A DNA stretch of 64,000 nt from Myxococcus terminator_A (GTDB lineage: Bacteria; Myxococcota; Myxococcia; Myxococcales; Myxococcaceae), in assembly GCA_049194865.1 (NCBI GenBank), contig JBLZWL010000016.1, positions 62,001 to 126,000 of the forward strand, given 5' to 3'. Under the pieces are notes generated by a model. It was given only the letters and a program-made list of their open reading frames with translations, was not told the origin of the DNA and searched no databases. Shown in pieces: positions 34,247 to 43,940 of the stretch (position 1 is its first letter; each line of letters begins with the position of its first letter). The position numbers and the translations under genes are program-made.

Positions 34247-35686
34247 ATGAGACGCTTCTTCTTACTGAGCAGCACGCTGGTCCTCGCACTCGGCTGCGGC
34301 AAGGACGACGACTCCAAGAACAAGGCGGAGTGTCATCTTGCCGCCATCAACCTGTCGTCCTGTCAGCGTTCAACCCTGGCCACGGTGCAGGCCAGCGGGG
34401 TGTGGAACGTCAATGTCGAACTGAACGACGGGACGGGCTCCGCGGGAGCGATGTCGTTCGCGGGCAGCGCGGGCGCGCGGATGTTGGGGCGCGCGGTGAC
34501 GGAGCAGCAGTTCACGGACGACACCTTCTATCTGGCCGCGGACGAAGAGTCCTTTGGGCGCACGGTGCGGTATTCGTTCACCGGGTGCTCCGCGACCGCG
34601 CCGACGAAGGTGGCTGGCACGTTCCGTCGCTGTGTGGACGGAGGCCTGGACCTGCAGGGCACCTTCTCGGCGGTGCGCATCGTTCGCAACGCCGACGAGG
34701 CCGAGTCCTCGGGCCTGGAGCTGGTGAAGGAGCTGAAGGTGCCGCGCGGCATTGCGAGGGACCTCGCCGTGTCGGGGGGCTACGCCTACGTGCCCGCGGG
34801 CAACGAGGGCATCTTCATCTACGACGTGCGCGACCCGGCGGCGGCGGAGCCCGTGGGCGCAGCCAAGCGCGACCCCCACATCTACAACGACGTGGTGGTG
34901 AGGGGCACGACGCTCTTCGCGGCGACCCAGGGCATTGGCCTCACCCTCTACAACGTGGAGGACCCGAAGAATCCGGTCTTCCTGCGTGCCTTGTCGGACC
35001 CCGCGGTGGATGTGACGTCGCTGGCGCTGGAGGGCAACCTGTTGTTCGCCGCGTCGCCCACGCCCAACGGCGAGGTGCTCGTCTTCGATGTGACGACGCC
35101 GGTGCAGCCGAAGCTGGTGATCCGCTACTTCATCGAGGGGGCCGCGCCGCGCTCCGGTGAAGTGCCGATGGATGTGACGGCGGTGGGAAATCGGCTGTAC
35201 GTGAGCAACTGGAGCTATGGCTTGACGGTGTCGGACTTCAGCACGCCGTCGACTCCGAAGCTGCTGGGGCGTTTTGGTGGTGGCACTGCGCGCACGGCGG
35301 CGGTGGGCACGGTGGGGGACCGCATCCTGGCCTTCACCGGTGGCGAGGACTGGGGCGCGCACCTGAGTGTGCTGGACGTGGCCTCTCCGGCGAACGTGCT
35401 CCAGGTGGGGGAGTTCCGGATTCGTCCGGAGGTCTCCATCCGCGCGCTGGCACTGTCGGGAACGAAGCTCTACGTGGCGCATTACCAGGACGGCCTGCGC
35501 GTGCTGGACGTGAGCAACCCGAGCTTCCCCAAGCAGGTGGCGTACTACAACACCTGGCGCGAGGCGGACGCGGGCCGTGGTGAGTCGTTCTCCGAGGGGC
35601 TCAACAGCGTGAGCGTCCCTGGCGACGGATACGTGTATGCGACGGAGTCGTCACGCGGGTTGCTCATCTTCCGCGAAGCTCCGTGA
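34247..35686 (+). CDS. LVIVD-repeat beta-propeller lipoprotein
   Basis: A 479-aa lipoprotein: ATG 34247, signal peptide with lipobox ALGC (Cys 17). Residues about 25-150 form a small Cys-containing domain (VNVELNDGTGSAGAMSF). From about 165 onward there are six or seven LVIVD-type repeats, each ending in a strand plus DP or NP turn: FIYDVRDPAAAEPVG, LTLYNVEDPKNPVFL, VLVFDVTTPVQPKLV, LTVSDFSTPSTPKLLG, LRVLDVSNPSFPKQV. LVIVD propellers are surface proteins with binding roles, some in adhesion; no enzyme activity is implied. Divergent from the protease/barrel gene with about 190 bases between. Confidence 0.86.
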   Translation: MRRFFLLSSTLVLALGCGKDDDSKNKAECHLAAINLSSCQRSTLATVQASGVWNVNVELNDGTGSAGAMSFAGSAGARMLGRAVTEQQFTDDTFYLAADEESFGRTVRYSFTGCSATAPTKVAGTFRRCVDGGLDLQGTFSAVRIVRNADEAESSGLELVKELKVPRGIARDLAVSGGYAYVPAGNEGIFIYDVRDPAAAEPVGAAKRDPHIYNDVVVRGTTLFAATQGIGLTLYNVEDPKNPVFLRALSDPAVDVTSLALEGNLLFAASPTPNGEVLVFDVTTPVQPKLVIRYFIEGAAPRSGEVPMDVTAVGNRLYVSNWSYGLTVSDFSTPSTPKLLGRFGGGTARTAAVGTVGDRILAFTGGEDWGAHLSVLDVASPANVLQVGEFRIRPEVSIRALALSGTKLYVAHYQDGLRVLDVSNPSFPKQVAYYNTWREADAGRGESFSEGLNSVSVPGDGYVYATESSRGLLIFREAP

Positions 35687-35716
35687 AGGGCTGTCACGTC
35701 GTCGCCGGTTGAGTGG

Positions 35717-35783
35717 GGCGCCTCTCGAGTGAGGCGCCACGCTCGTGCCGAGGCGAGTCCTCCCCGCGGGGTGGGCTCGCCTG
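35717..35783. terminator. Two hairpins between convergent genes
   Basis: GGCGCCTC / GAGGCGCC at 35717-35724 and 35731-35738, then AGGCGAG...CTCGCCT spanning about 35752-35783. Both lie between the stop of the LVIVD gene (35686) and the stop of the convergent gene (35794). Confidence 0.55.
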
Positions 35784-35793
35784 TTCTTCGTCG

Positions 35794-37200
35794 TCATGGA
35801 GAGAGCAGGGAGTTTCCCGTGCCGGACCTGCCGAGGCTGGCGCTGCGAGCGAGGCTGAGTTCGACGCCCGCATCCTGGAGCGCGAGTCGCGCGGAGTAGG
35901 TGTCGCTTCGTCCTGCTGCGTCGCGTGCGAGGTTGAGCAGGGCGCGGGCGCGTTCCGCGTGAACGATGACGGTGCCCTGGCCGAACTCGGCGGCGCTGTC
36001 GCGAAGGTCGGCGAAGGCGCTGTCGGCGATGTCGAGTGCATTGCCCACGTCGTCTTCACCTTGTTGGAGCGCCGCGTCCGCCGCGAGCATCCACTCGCCC
36101 GCGCTCTGGAGCGCGGAGAGGCGTTGCTGGCGTGAGCGCTCGGTGTCGACGGCGCGCTCGCCGAACGTGTCGACTTGCTGCTGGGTGGCCTGGGCGTTCT
36201 GTTCAATCTGGTTGTCGCGTGCCTTGAGTTCCTCTTCGACTTGCTGGAGGCGGGCGCGCAGCTGCGACAGCTCCTCCTGCGTGGGGGCGGGCTTGCTGGC
36301 CTGCGCTGAGGCGGCGGCGTTGGCGGGGACATTCCCGGTCTGCTGTCCGCTCACGGAGGACTGCTGCTGCGGCTGAACAGGCGTGGTCGTCGATGAGCCC
36401 GAGCCCCCCTGGCCATGGGTTTGCTCCGATTCAGTGGGCCCGAAGCCACCGAGGGAATCCTGGCTCGTGCCCGAACCGCCCGTCCCGTCCTGCATGCTGG
36501 GCTGTGTCGACGTGCCCGTCCCTGTCCCCTCGGTGGGGACCGTCGTGCCCGAGCCACCTGTCGAGCCCTGCATGTCGGGCTGCGTCGTCCCTACTCCCGA
36601 CGAATCCGTGGTCCCCGTCGTGCCCGAGCCCCCGGTCGAGTCCCGCGACGCGTCGCCGTCGATTCCGCCAGCCTGCGAGGCCGACGACGGAGCCACGGCC
36701 TCGGTGTTCGAGCCCCCAGGCTGCGAAACCCGCGCATCGCCCGAGTTGTCCGAGCTCGTCGACGTCTGTCCCGTCGTCACGCTCCCCGAACCACCCACGG
36801 CCGTGCTCGTGTCATCCGTGCTCGTCGTGCCCTCGGAGTCCTCCGTCCCACTGCCACCCGTGCCTTCCTGCACCTGGGCGGGGATGGCCTCGTAGCGCTG
36901 GTACGTCTCATCGACGGCGACCTGGCCAGACGTCGCGGGCGCCTCTCCATCCGGAAGGACCGGGGTGATGTCGTAGCCATCGCCGACATAGGGGATGGTC
37001 CCGTCCGCCATGGGGGGCTGGATGACGTAGTTCGGAGGCAGCCATGCGCCATCCGCTGCCTCGGCGGCCTGCTCGTTCGCGTCTCGCAGGGCCGAGGCCG
37101 CTGGGTCTCTGACGGACGGGTCCGTGGGAGACGGGTAGGGCGACTCGCTCTGCCCCTGCGCGAGGCTCAATCCGGCGGCGATGGCGATCCACAGGTTCAT
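35794..37200 (-). CDS. Exported Gly/Ser/Thr-rich protein with coiled coil
   Basis: 468 aa from ATG 37200, which opens a signal-like segment (LWIAIAAGLSLAQGQ); a GTG at 37236 is a less likely start. Residues about 25-110 are Pro-rich; about 110-290 are low complexity with repeated GGSGT blocks between Asp/Ser/Thr-rich stretches; about 300-375 form a coiled coil (EELSQLRARLQQVEEELKARDNQIEQ). The C-terminal 100 residues are helical. No family recognised. A structural or periplasmic spacer protein is possible. It sits between two terminators, so is a single-gene unit. Confidence 0.7.
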   Translation of the reverse strand: MNLWIAIAAGLSLAQGQSESPYPSPTDPSVRDPAASALRDANEQAAEAADGAWLPPNYVIQPPMADGTIPYVGDGYDITPVLPDGEAPATSGQVAVDETYQRYEAIPAQVQEGTGGSGTEDSEGTTSTDDTSTAVGGSGSVTTGQTSTSSDNSGDARVSQPGGSNTEAVAPSSASQAGGIDGDASRDSTGGSGTTGTTDSSGVGTTQPDMQGSTGGSGTTVPTEGTGTGTSTQPSMQDGTGGSGTSQDSLGGFGPTESEQTHGQGGSGSSTTTPVQPQQQSSVSGQQTGNVPANAAASAQASKPAPTQEELSQLRARLQQVEEELKARDNQIEQNAQATQQQVDTFGERAVDTERSRQQRLSALQSAGEWMLAADAALQQGEDDVGNALDIADSAFADLRDSAAEFGQGTVIVHAERARALLNLARDAAGRSDTYSARLALQDAGVELSLARSASLGRSGTGNSLLSP

Positions 37201-37297
37201 GCCGTCAGGATGTTCACTGCATGAATTCTCCGGCACCTCGTCGGCCCGAGCGCCCCTCGACGGCCCGCCAGGGCGGCGACCTGCCCGGAAATGCGAA

Positions 37298-37330
37298 GGA
37301 CCGCGCCCCCGGGAATAGGAGGCGCGGTCC
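37298..37330 (-). terminator. Terminator of the export operon
   Basis: Perfect 10-bp arms GGACCGCGCC (37298-37307) and GGCGCGGTCC (37321-37330), 29 bases past the stop of the last gene of the six-gene operon (37359). Confidence 0.75.
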
Positions 37331-37358
37331 CTGAATCATCCAGCGAGAGCGGTCCGCT

Positions 37359-38990
37359 TCAGATGCTGATGCGCAGGCCCGCGCCCAGCTCGAACGTGGG
37401 CGCCGCCAGCTTGAAGCCCTGAACAGGCTGCCCGTTGACGACGGTGTCCGGCACCGAGAAGCCGAGCCGGAACTCACCGCCCTTGTGGCCGTAGTGCACC
37501 GCGCCGTACCCCTCGACCGTCAGATAGCTGAGGGCGCGGTGGGTGACGTTGATGCGACTGATGTACGACTTGTCCGAGAGGTTGCTGAGCGTGAAGAAGT
37601 TGAACGACGTGCGCTCGAGCGAACCGGGCCGGTCCAGGAACAGGTACGCGGCGCCGTAGTGGCGTCCGAGATACAGCGGCTGGAAGGCGTCCTGCACTAT
37701 CAGGTACGGATAGCCGAAGGAGCTGGTGTAGCCCGTCGAGTTGTAGAAGTACTCCACGCCCAGCACGGCGGTGTCGTTGTCGCCGTACGCGAAGCTGTAG
37801 TTGGCGCCGCTCGTCACCTGGGGCGTGAGGCCCGAGGGGACATAGGCCTCCACCACCGACGTGTCCTGGAGGATCTCCTCGAACGTCGTGCCCTCGGGGA
37901 TGCGGTACAGGGGACGCTCGGTGCCCTTCTTGATGCCCACCTCTGCGTAGACGTCGATGGGCCCCAGCGCAGAGGACAGGTCGAGCCCGAACCGCGGCTT
38001 GCGACCCCGCTGTGCCACCGCGCTGGCGCCAAGCTCCGCGGGCCCCAGTACGACCTCCGCGCGCAGCGCCCCACCGATGCGGCTGAGGCGGTTGACCGGG
38101 TCGGCCACTCCCGCGCGAGGAACGCCGCCCGTGTTGTCGAGCAGCGCGCCCGCATCGGTGCCCAGGTCATCCATCACCGCGATGCCATAGAAGTTCCAGC
38201 CCTTGGCTTCCCATGGGACATGGACCTTCAACATGGAAACGCCCGTGCGCAGGTCCACGAAGGCGAGCGGATTGCGCCGCTGCGGTGACAGGAAGTCGGT
38301 GGGGTTCCAGATCTGCCCCGTGCCCCACTTCACATGCTGCTTGCCGATGGTGAGGAACAAGGTCCGCTCGATGTCGAAGCGGAGCCAGGCCTGGTCCAGC
38401 AGCACGCGCGGATTGGACGGTGTGTTGGCCGTGGTGGTGCCCGTCTGCGTGGCCACGGTGGGGTCGTAGCTCAACCGCCCCACCACGAAGCCGCGCAGCC
38501 GGTCCATGGGCCGTGCGTCGAAGTACCCGTCCACCAGCGTGGGCGCGGAGAACGAGGTGTCACCGAACGACGTCCCCTCCGACGCCGCCGCGAAGCCGCG
38601 CATGTAGAACTGCCCGCCAATCTTCAGCGGGTCGTCCACAGCCTCCTCGGAGTCGAAGGCGCTGCGCGTCACCGGCCCCGACAGCGCCTGCGAGTCCCGG
38701 TCTCCCGGCTCGGGCGGCGCCGGGGTCAGCGGAGGCTGCCGCTCGGTCGCGTCGCCCGTGTTGCTCGCGTCGGCACCCGCGGACGGCGCGGGGTCCTCGC
38801 CGAACACCTCGTCGTCACTGGGGCGCCCCGTCGGCGGGGTCTCCCCGGGCGTGTCCGCCTGAGCAGCGGGCTTGTCGTCCTCGCCCCCGAAGAGGGCATT
38901 CTCGTCCGGCCGCCCGGATTGCCCGAGCGCGGTGGTGCCGGCGAGGGCCACGGACAGGGCCGTGGCCAGGGTGAGGTTGCGCGGGTTCAT
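37359..38990 (-). CDS. Outer-membrane beta-barrel protein, last gene of export operon
   Basis: 543 aa. ATG 38990 overlaps the previous stop by ATGA and opens a signal peptide (LATALSVALAGTTALGQ). Residues about 25-100 are Asp/Pro/Glu-rich; the rest is long alternating amphipathic strands (IGGQFYMRGFAAASEG, LRGFVVGRLSYDPTVA, RTLFLTIGKQHVKWGTG, VTHRALSYLTVEGYGAVHYG) typical of 16-18-stranded porin-like barrels. It ends LGAGLRISI, so the usual terminal Phe/Trp is Ile. As the outer-membrane partner of an FtsX-type ABC transporter and a LolA-like carrier it probably receives or passes on the exported molecule (inference). Confidence 0.8.
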   Translation of the reverse strand: MNPRNLTLATALSVALAGTTALGQSGRPDENALFGGEDDKPAAQADTPGETPPTGRPSDDEVFGEDPAPSAGADASNTGDATERQPPLTPAPPEPGDRDSQALSGPVTRSAFDSEEAVDDPLKIGGQFYMRGFAAASEGTSFGDTSFSAPTLVDGYFDARPMDRLRGFVVGRLSYDPTVATQTGTTTANTPSNPRVLLDQAWLRFDIERTLFLTIGKQHVKWGTGQIWNPTDFLSPQRRNPLAFVDLRTGVSMLKVHVPWEAKGWNFYGIAVMDDLGTDAGALLDNTGGVPRAGVADPVNRLSRIGGALRAEVVLGPAELGASAVAQRGRKPRFGLDLSSALGPIDVYAEVGIKKGTERPLYRIPEGTTFEEILQDTSVVEAYVPSGLTPQVTSGANYSFAYGDNDTAVLGVEYFYNSTGYTSSFGYPYLIVQDAFQPLYLGRHYGAAYLFLDRPGSLERTSFNFFTLSNLSDKSYISRINVTHRALSYLTVEGYGAVHYGHKGGEFRLGFSVPDTVVNGQPVQGFKLAAPTFELGAGLRISI

Positions 38991-39778
38991 CGGCTCTTGC
39001 TCTCGAGCCAGGCCTTGGTGAAGAGGTTGGCCTCCAGCGGGCGCAGGTCCACGGTCTTGATGAGGATGATGGTGGAGTTGGCCTTCTCCACCTCGTCGTA
39101 GAAGCGGATCTCCTCGGGGAACCAGACGTCGGCGCCCTTGGACTCGCTGAAGATCTTCTTCCAGCGCGGATAGAGCGCGGTGCGCATCAGCCGGCCGGAC
39201 AGGGCGTAGTCCTCGCGCTTGAGGATGTTGTTCGTGTCCTTGTCTATCCACATCTTCACGACGGGGTAGGCCACGTCCACGTTGGGCTTCACCTTCAAGA
39301 GCAGCTTGTGGGCGGAGTACTTGCCCAGCTTCGCCTCGCCCTCGTAGGTCGGGTCGAACTCCTCGGCCAGACGGGACTCGTCGAAGTCGGCGCGACGGCT
39401 GTCGGTGCCCGCGATGCGCTCGCGCTCGGTGCGACGCTCCCACTTGCCCACGTTGGGGTCGTAGCTCCAGAGGTTCTTGTCCATCCGCAGGTAGCCCTTG
39501 CCGGCCTCCGCCTTGGGCTTGCTGAAGAGGATCATCAGCTTGTCGTCAGCGTCGCGTCGGTAGATGAACGCCTCGCTCACGTTGTCTGGCTTGTCCTTCT
39601 CCTTCTGCTCCAGGTAGATGAGCGACTTGTAGTCGCCACCGTTGCGCTGACGGTCATCGATGGTCGCCAGCAGCTGCGTCATGGCGGCCGGCTCCAGGGC
39701 CAGCGCCACGGGCGCGGACAATATGGCCACGGACAGCGCCGCGGCGGACAGCAGATTTTTGAGGCTCATGGATTTCAT
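38987..39778 (-). CDS. LolA-like periplasmic carrier (outer-membrane lipoprotein-sorting family)
   Basis: 263 aa, signal peptide (LLSAAALSVAILSAPVALAL). It matches the family annotated as outer membrane lipoprotein-sorting protein: SLIYLEQKEKDKPDNVSEAF, LMILFSKPKAEAGKGYLRM, KNLWSYDPNVGKWERR, KMWIDKDTNNILKREDYALS. The fold is a half-open beta barrel that carries a lipid moiety through the periplasm. Coupled by ATGA to both neighbours. With the permeases it forms a Lol-like route, but the cargo could be a lipid or lipoprotein other than the classical Lol cargo. Confidence 0.88.
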   Translation of the reverse strand: MKSMSLKNLLSAAALSVAILSAPVALALEPAAMTQLLATIDDRQRNGGDYKSLIYLEQKEKDKPDNVSEAFIYRRDADDKLMILFSKPKAEAGKGYLRMDKNLWSYDPNVGKWERRTERERIAGTDSRRADFDESRLAEEFDPTYEGEAKLGKYSAHKLLLKVKPNVDVAYPVVKMWIDKDTNNILKREDYALSGRLMRTALYPRWKKIFSESKGADVWFPEEIRFYDEVEKANSTIILIKTVDLRPLEANLFTKAWLESKSR

Positions 39779-41076
39779 CCGATGTGGTGCATCGCCGTCA
39801 CCGGCTTGAGGCGCGCGGCGAGGAAGGAGGGAATCAGCGAGATGAGCGTGGTGCAGGTGGTGATGAACACCATGGCGCCGACGACGGAGCCCGCGTTCAC
39901 CACCAGGTGCAGCCGGTCCGACATGATGAACATCGCCACGGCTTCAGGGACGCCCATGTGGGCTGCGTCCACGGACAGGCAGACCGTCAGTCCGATGAGC
40001 GCGCCCGCCAGGGTGCCCAGCGCCCCGAGCGTCATCGCCTCGAACAGGAACATCGCCACCACCCGGGTGCGCTGCATGCCGATGGCGCGCAGCGTGCCAA
40101 TCTCCCGGGTGCGCTCCCGGATGGCGATCCACAGCGTGTTCATGATGCCCACGCCGATGATGACCAGCAGCACGAAGATGAGGATGCCCGTCAGTCCGTT
40201 GAGCGCGGTGAGCGTCCAGGTGATGAACGACAGCTCATCCTCCCAGTTGGTGATGTCCAGCTTCTGCCCGGTCCACGCCTCGCGGTTCACGACCTCGAAC
40301 TTCATCCAGAAGGCGCGAGGGTCATTGTCCATGAGCTGGTGGCCCGCGTCCGCCAGCACCGTGCGCAGCCGCGCCTGGACGGCGGGCACCTGGCTCACGT
40401 CCTTGAGGTACAGGTAGAGCGCGCCCGTGGTGTCGTCGCGCAGCTGGTACAGCGAGCGCAGCGTGTTGGACGGGACGAAGATGTTGAAGTCGCTCATCAG
40501 GCCCACGTCGGTGGCGATGGCCGCCACGCGGACGTCCACCGTGTTGTTGGTGCCGCGCATGGTGGGGGCGGAGATGGTGATGGTGTCGCCCACCCTCACC
40601 TGGAGCTTCTTGGCCTGCTTCTCGAACAGGAGCACGGTGTTCTGCTCGTCGAGCCCGTCCAGGGTGCCCTCGTGGATCTGCAGGACCTGCCGGAAACCCG
40701 GCTCGTCCTTCACGTCGATGCCGCCCACGCCCACTTGAAGCGAGCCGGACTCGCTGACGATTTTGGCCCAGCCGCGCCCGCGCTGGACGGCGTAGTCCAG
40801 CTCCGGCACTTCCTTGCGGACCAGCTCGAGAATCTTCGGGTAGGTCGTCACCACGGGCGCGGCCTGCCCGGCGGTGACCTTGTAGAAGCCGCCCACGTTG
40901 ACGTGGCCGGTGGCGAGCGTGGTGGCGGAGCGGAGCATCGTCTCCTTCATGCCCGTGGACAGGCCCATGAGGATGACGAGCAGCGCGGTGACGCCGGCGA
41001 TGGCGCCGCCCAGGAGCAGCGTGCGCCGCCGGTGGGTGCCGAGGTTTCGGAATGCGATGAGGAAGAGCTGGAACAT
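39775..41076 (-). CDS. ABC transporter permease, FtsX/LolC-MacB type (433 aa)
   Basis: Inner-membrane permease. ATG 41076 (MFQLFLIAFRNLGTHRRR) is chosen from the typical FtsX-family N-terminus; the frame is open further upstream but overlaps the other permease. TM1 about 18-40 (LLLGGAIAGVTALLVILMG), a periplasmic MacB-like domain about 45-295, then three TM helices (LTGILIFVLLVIIGVGIMNT, MFLFEAMTLGALGTLAGALI, VVGAMVFITTCTTLISLIPS). The coupling motif RTREIGTLRAIGMQR sits after TM2. ATGA overlap with the LolA-like gene and 4 bases from the other permease. Confidence 0.92.
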   Translation of the reverse strand: MFQLFLIAFRNLGTHRRRTLLLGGAIAGVTALLVILMGLSTGMKETMLRSATTLATGHVNVGGFYKVTAGQAAPVVTTYPKILELVRKEVPELDYAVQRGRGWAKIVSESGSLQVGVGGIDVKDEPGFRQVLQIHEGTLDGLDEQNTVLLFEKQAKKLQVRVGDTITISAPTMRGTNNTVDVRVAAIATDVGLMSDFNIFVPSNTLRSLYQLRDDTTGALYLYLKDVSQVPAVQARLRTVLADAGHQLMDNDPRAFWMKFEVVNREAWTGQKLDITNWEDELSFITWTLTALNGLTGILIFVLLVIIGVGIMNTLWIAIRERTREIGTLRAIGMQRTRVVAMFLFEAMTLGALGTLAGALIGLTVCLSVDAAHMGVPEAVAMFIMSDRLHLVVNAGSVVGAMVFITTCTTLISLIPSFLAARLKPVTAMHHIG

Positions 41077-41080
41077 GGTC

Positions 41081-43189
41081 TCACTCGTCCGTCTGCATCG
41101 CCTGGAGGGGCGACACCCGCGTCGCGAGGAACGCGGGATAGAGGGTGGAAATGGCGGACACCAGGAGGACAATCACGAAGGCCGCGATGAGGTTGCCGGC
41201 GCTCAGCGTGGGATAGAGGCGGGGACCGGAGAAGAAGAAGTACAGCGCCTCGTTGCCGGCGGGGATGCCGGCGCTGCCCAGCGCGCTCATGATGCCGCTG
41301 CCGAGCAACGCTCCGCCCGCGCCGAAGACGAAGCCGAGCAGCACCGTCTCCACCAGCACCATGCTCAGGATGAAGGAGCGCTGCGCGCCGATGGCCCGCA
41401 TCGTCCCGACTTCCCGCACGCGCTGGAGGGTGGCCATCATCATCGCGTTGTTGATGATGACCAGCGCGACGATGAAGATGATGAAGACGGCGAAGTAGAG
41501 CACCAGCTTCGCCATCAGCACGAACTGGCCGATGAGGCCCGCGGCCTGCTGCCACGACACCACGCGCAGCTTCAGCCCCGCGTCCGTCGCGGACTGCTTC
41601 AGCTCCGCCATCGTCTGCTGGAGCTGCTCGGGGTCCTTGAGGATGATGGCCGCGCTGAGCGCCACGCCCTGCTCGATCTCCTGCTGGGAGTAGACGCGCG
41701 CGGCCAGGTCGTCCCGGCGCAGCGAGCCCAGGGCCCCCTCGAACGCCTTCGAGTCCTCGATGAGCCCCGGCGTGGCCTCCGCCACCAGCGTGTTGCCGCT
41801 GTCCTCGCCGAAGAGCGCATCCTCGGCGTTGGCGCGGTCCACCGCCTTCAGGCCGCTGTTCTTCTGCAGCTCGGCGATCTCCGCCTTCCGGTCCGGACTG
41901 AGGTAGCCGTACAGCTCCCGGAAGGACATCAGGTCCATCAGGTTGATGACGCCGGCCATGGCGGACTTCTCCAGCCCCTTGAACTGATAGGTGCCGTAGA
42001 TCTTCACGTTGAGGCTCTGCACGTAGCCGGTGCGCGTGAAGGCGGTGATGGTGAGGCTGTCACCCATGCGCATGCGGTACAGGTCCAGCAGCGGCGCCAG
42101 CTCCGCGTAGAACTGCTGGTAGCGCGTGTCGAAGTTGTCGTCGGTGGTGGTGAGGAACTCCGACAGGAGCTTCTCCAGGGAGGGCTCCTGGTTGCCGAGC
42201 ACCTTCTGCAGCCGCTCCACCGCCTGCCGCGTCTTGATGGGATCCAACTGGAAGAGGATCTCCCGCGTCTGCGTCTGGTTCTCCTTCACCCAGCGCTGCA
42301 GCGCCGGGTCGGTGTCGATGCGCTTCTGGTTGAGGTCCTTCTCCTGCTTGATGTTGTCCAGGCGCAGCGCCGTCTTCAGCTTGAGGAAGTTCTCGTAATA
42401 GAACTTGGACAGCAGCATGCCGCGCTTGCCCTGGGGCACCGGCTGGCCGTCGACGATCTCCATGCGGTCGAAGGTGCGCTGGAAGGAATCCAGGTCCGTG
42501 CCCACGTAGCGCATGTCCAGCAGGTCGCCGTCCGGAAGCTGCGGGGCGATGCGGTTCTCCAGGAACTCCAGGGCGGCGAACGGGTCCTGCTCGAAGGTGT
42601 CCCAGAACGCGTCGGTGCGAGCGCGCGCCAGGGCCTCCGCCTCCAGCGGGTCCACGGCGGCGGAGCTGAGCAACTCCCGGCTCTTGTTGCGCTGCTCCTC
42701 CATGAGCGACACCATCTGCCGCACGTGTGACTTGACGCTGTCGATGTTCGCGCGAAGGGCAGGGGACTCGCCCTCCTCCGCGCGCTTCTTGTAGAGGTCT
42801 CGCAGCCGCGCGAGCGTCAGGTCCACCGTGTTGCCGGAGGAGATGAGCGCCCCGCTGGTGCCCATGGGCACCACCGTCTTCACGTTGGGGTGCTTCTCCA
42901 GGAAGGGCTTGATGCGGCTGAAGTCGTCCAGCACCGCCAGGTCCGGCTCGCCGCCCATGCCGCCGTACAGGCTCAGCTCCTCCTTGGAGTCGTCCGAGTA
43001 GACCTGGAGGTGTCCGGCGACGCTGCCGATGATGCTGCGGCTCATCGCGCTGTCCATGCTGTCGAGCAGCGCGCCGCCCACCACCACCAGCAAGGTGCCG
43101 AAGAAGATGATGCCGCCGATGAGGATGTTGATCTTGCTGGTGAACAGGTTGCGGAAGGCCACCTGCATCAGCAACCGGAGCTGGCCCAT
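41081..43189 (-). CDS. ABC transporter permease, FtsX/LolE-MacB type, large periplasmic domain (702 aa)
   Basis: Inner-membrane permease with TM1 at about 20-45 (ILIGGIIFFGTLLVVVGG), an unusually long periplasmic part of about 500 residues that contains helical, probably coiled stretches (LDNIKQEKDLNQKRIDTD), and three C-terminal TM helices (VLYFAVFIIFIVALVIINNA, VLVETVLLGFVFGAGGALLG, LIAAFVIVLLVSAISTLYP). Coupling motif REVGTMRAIGAQR follows TM2. LolC/E and MacB are usually 400-650 aa, so the periplasmic insertion is distinctive. One base separates it from the ATPase gene. Confidence 0.92.
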   Translation of the reverse strand: MGQLRLLMQVAFRNLFTSKINILIGGIIFFGTLLVVVGGALLDSMDSAMSRSIIGSVAGHLQVYSDDSKEELSLYGGMGGEPDLAVLDDFSRIKPFLEKHPNVKTVVPMGTSGALISSGNTVDLTLARLRDLYKKRAEEGESPALRANIDSVKSHVRQMVSLMEEQRNKSRELLSSAAVDPLEAEALARARTDAFWDTFEQDPFAALEFLENRIAPQLPDGDLLDMRYVGTDLDSFQRTFDRMEIVDGQPVPQGKRGMLLSKFYYENFLKLKTALRLDNIKQEKDLNQKRIDTDPALQRWVKENQTQTREILFQLDPIKTRQAVERLQKVLGNQEPSLEKLLSEFLTTTDDNFDTRYQQFYAELAPLLDLYRMRMGDSLTITAFTRTGYVQSLNVKIYGTYQFKGLEKSAMAGVINLMDLMSFRELYGYLSPDRKAEIAELQKNSGLKAVDRANAEDALFGEDSGNTLVAEATPGLIEDSKAFEGALGSLRRDDLAARVYSQQEIEQGVALSAAIILKDPEQLQQTMAELKQSATDAGLKLRVVSWQQAAGLIGQFVLMAKLVLYFAVFIIFIVALVIINNAMMMATLQRVREVGTMRAIGAQRSFILSMVLVETVLLGFVFGAGGALLGSGIMSALGSAGIPAGNEALYFFFSGPRLYPTLSAGNLIAAFVIVLLVSAISTLYPAFLATRVSPLQAMQTDE

Positions 43190-43190
43190 G

Positions 43191-43940
43191 TCAGTGACCC
43201 TCCGCGCCTGCCGCCATGGCCCGCTTGGCCTCGGAGGGGGTCAGCCGGTCCAGGAACTTGCCGTCCGCCAGCCGCACCACCGCGTTCGCGTGGCTCATCA
43301 CCTTGGCGTCGTGCGTGGAGAAGATGAAGGTGGTGCCTTCCTTCTGGTTCAGCTCCTTCATCAAGTCGATGATGTTCTGACCCGTCACCGAGTCCAGGTT
43401 GGCGGTGGGCTCGTCCGCCAGCACCAGCTGGGGCCGGGTGACGAGCGCGCGCGCCACGGCCACGCGCTGACGCTGACCACCGGACAGCTCGTTGGGGCGG
43501 TGCTTGGCGTGGTGGGCCAGGCCCACCTGCTCCAACAGCTGGTTCACCCGGTCCTTGCGCTGGTTCTTGTCCAGCTTGCGCTGGAGCAGCAGCGGGAACT
43601 CCACGTTCTGGAAGACGCTGAGCACCGACACCAGGTTGAAGCTCTGGAAGATGAAGCCGATGGTGTGCAGGCGCAGGTGGGTGAGCTGGCGCTCCGTGAG
43701 CTGCTTGGTGTCCTGGCCCGCCACGCTGACCACGCCCGAGGTGGCGGTGTCCACGCAGCCGATGAGGTTGAGCAGCGTCGTCTTGCCGCTGCCGGACGGG
43801 CCGGCGATGGAGATGAACTCTCCGGGGTGCACCTGGAGATCCACGCCTCGCAGCGCCGGGACGACCACCTTGCCCAGGGTGTAGTCCTTGGTCACATTGG
43901 TGATGGAGACGATGGGGGATTGCGAGACTGCGGCGTTCAT
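43191..43940 (-). CDS. ABC transporter ATP-binding protein, LolD/MacB type
   Basis: 249 aa from ATG 43940, which overlaps the regulator stop (ATGA). Walker A GPSGSGKTT, Q-loop in GFIFQSFNLV, signature LSGGQRQRVAVARAL, Walker B LVLADEPTANLDS and H-loop FSTHD. These are the exact patterns of LolD/MacB/FtsE-type ATPases that drive mechanotransmission rather than substrate translocation through the membrane. It powers the two FtsX-type permeases encoded next. Confidence 0.94.
   Translation of the reverse strand: MNAAVSQSPIVSITNVTKDYTLGKVVVPALRGVDLQVHPGEFISIAGPSGSGKTTLLNLIGCVDTATSGVVSVAGQDTKQLTERQLTHLRLHTIGFIFQSFNLVSVLSVFQNVEFPLLLQRKLDKNQRKDRVNQLLEQVGLAHHAKHRPNELSGGQRQRVAVARALVTRPQLVLADEPTANLDSVTGQNIIDLMKELNQKEGTTFIFSTHDAKVMSHANAVVRLADGKFLDRLTPSEAKRAMAAGAEGH

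Noticed and set aside
36380..36900. Repeats encoding GGSGT in the coiled-coil protein considered as a mobile or regulatory repeat
   Set aside because: They are imperfect, in frame, and only reflect low-complexity protein composition.
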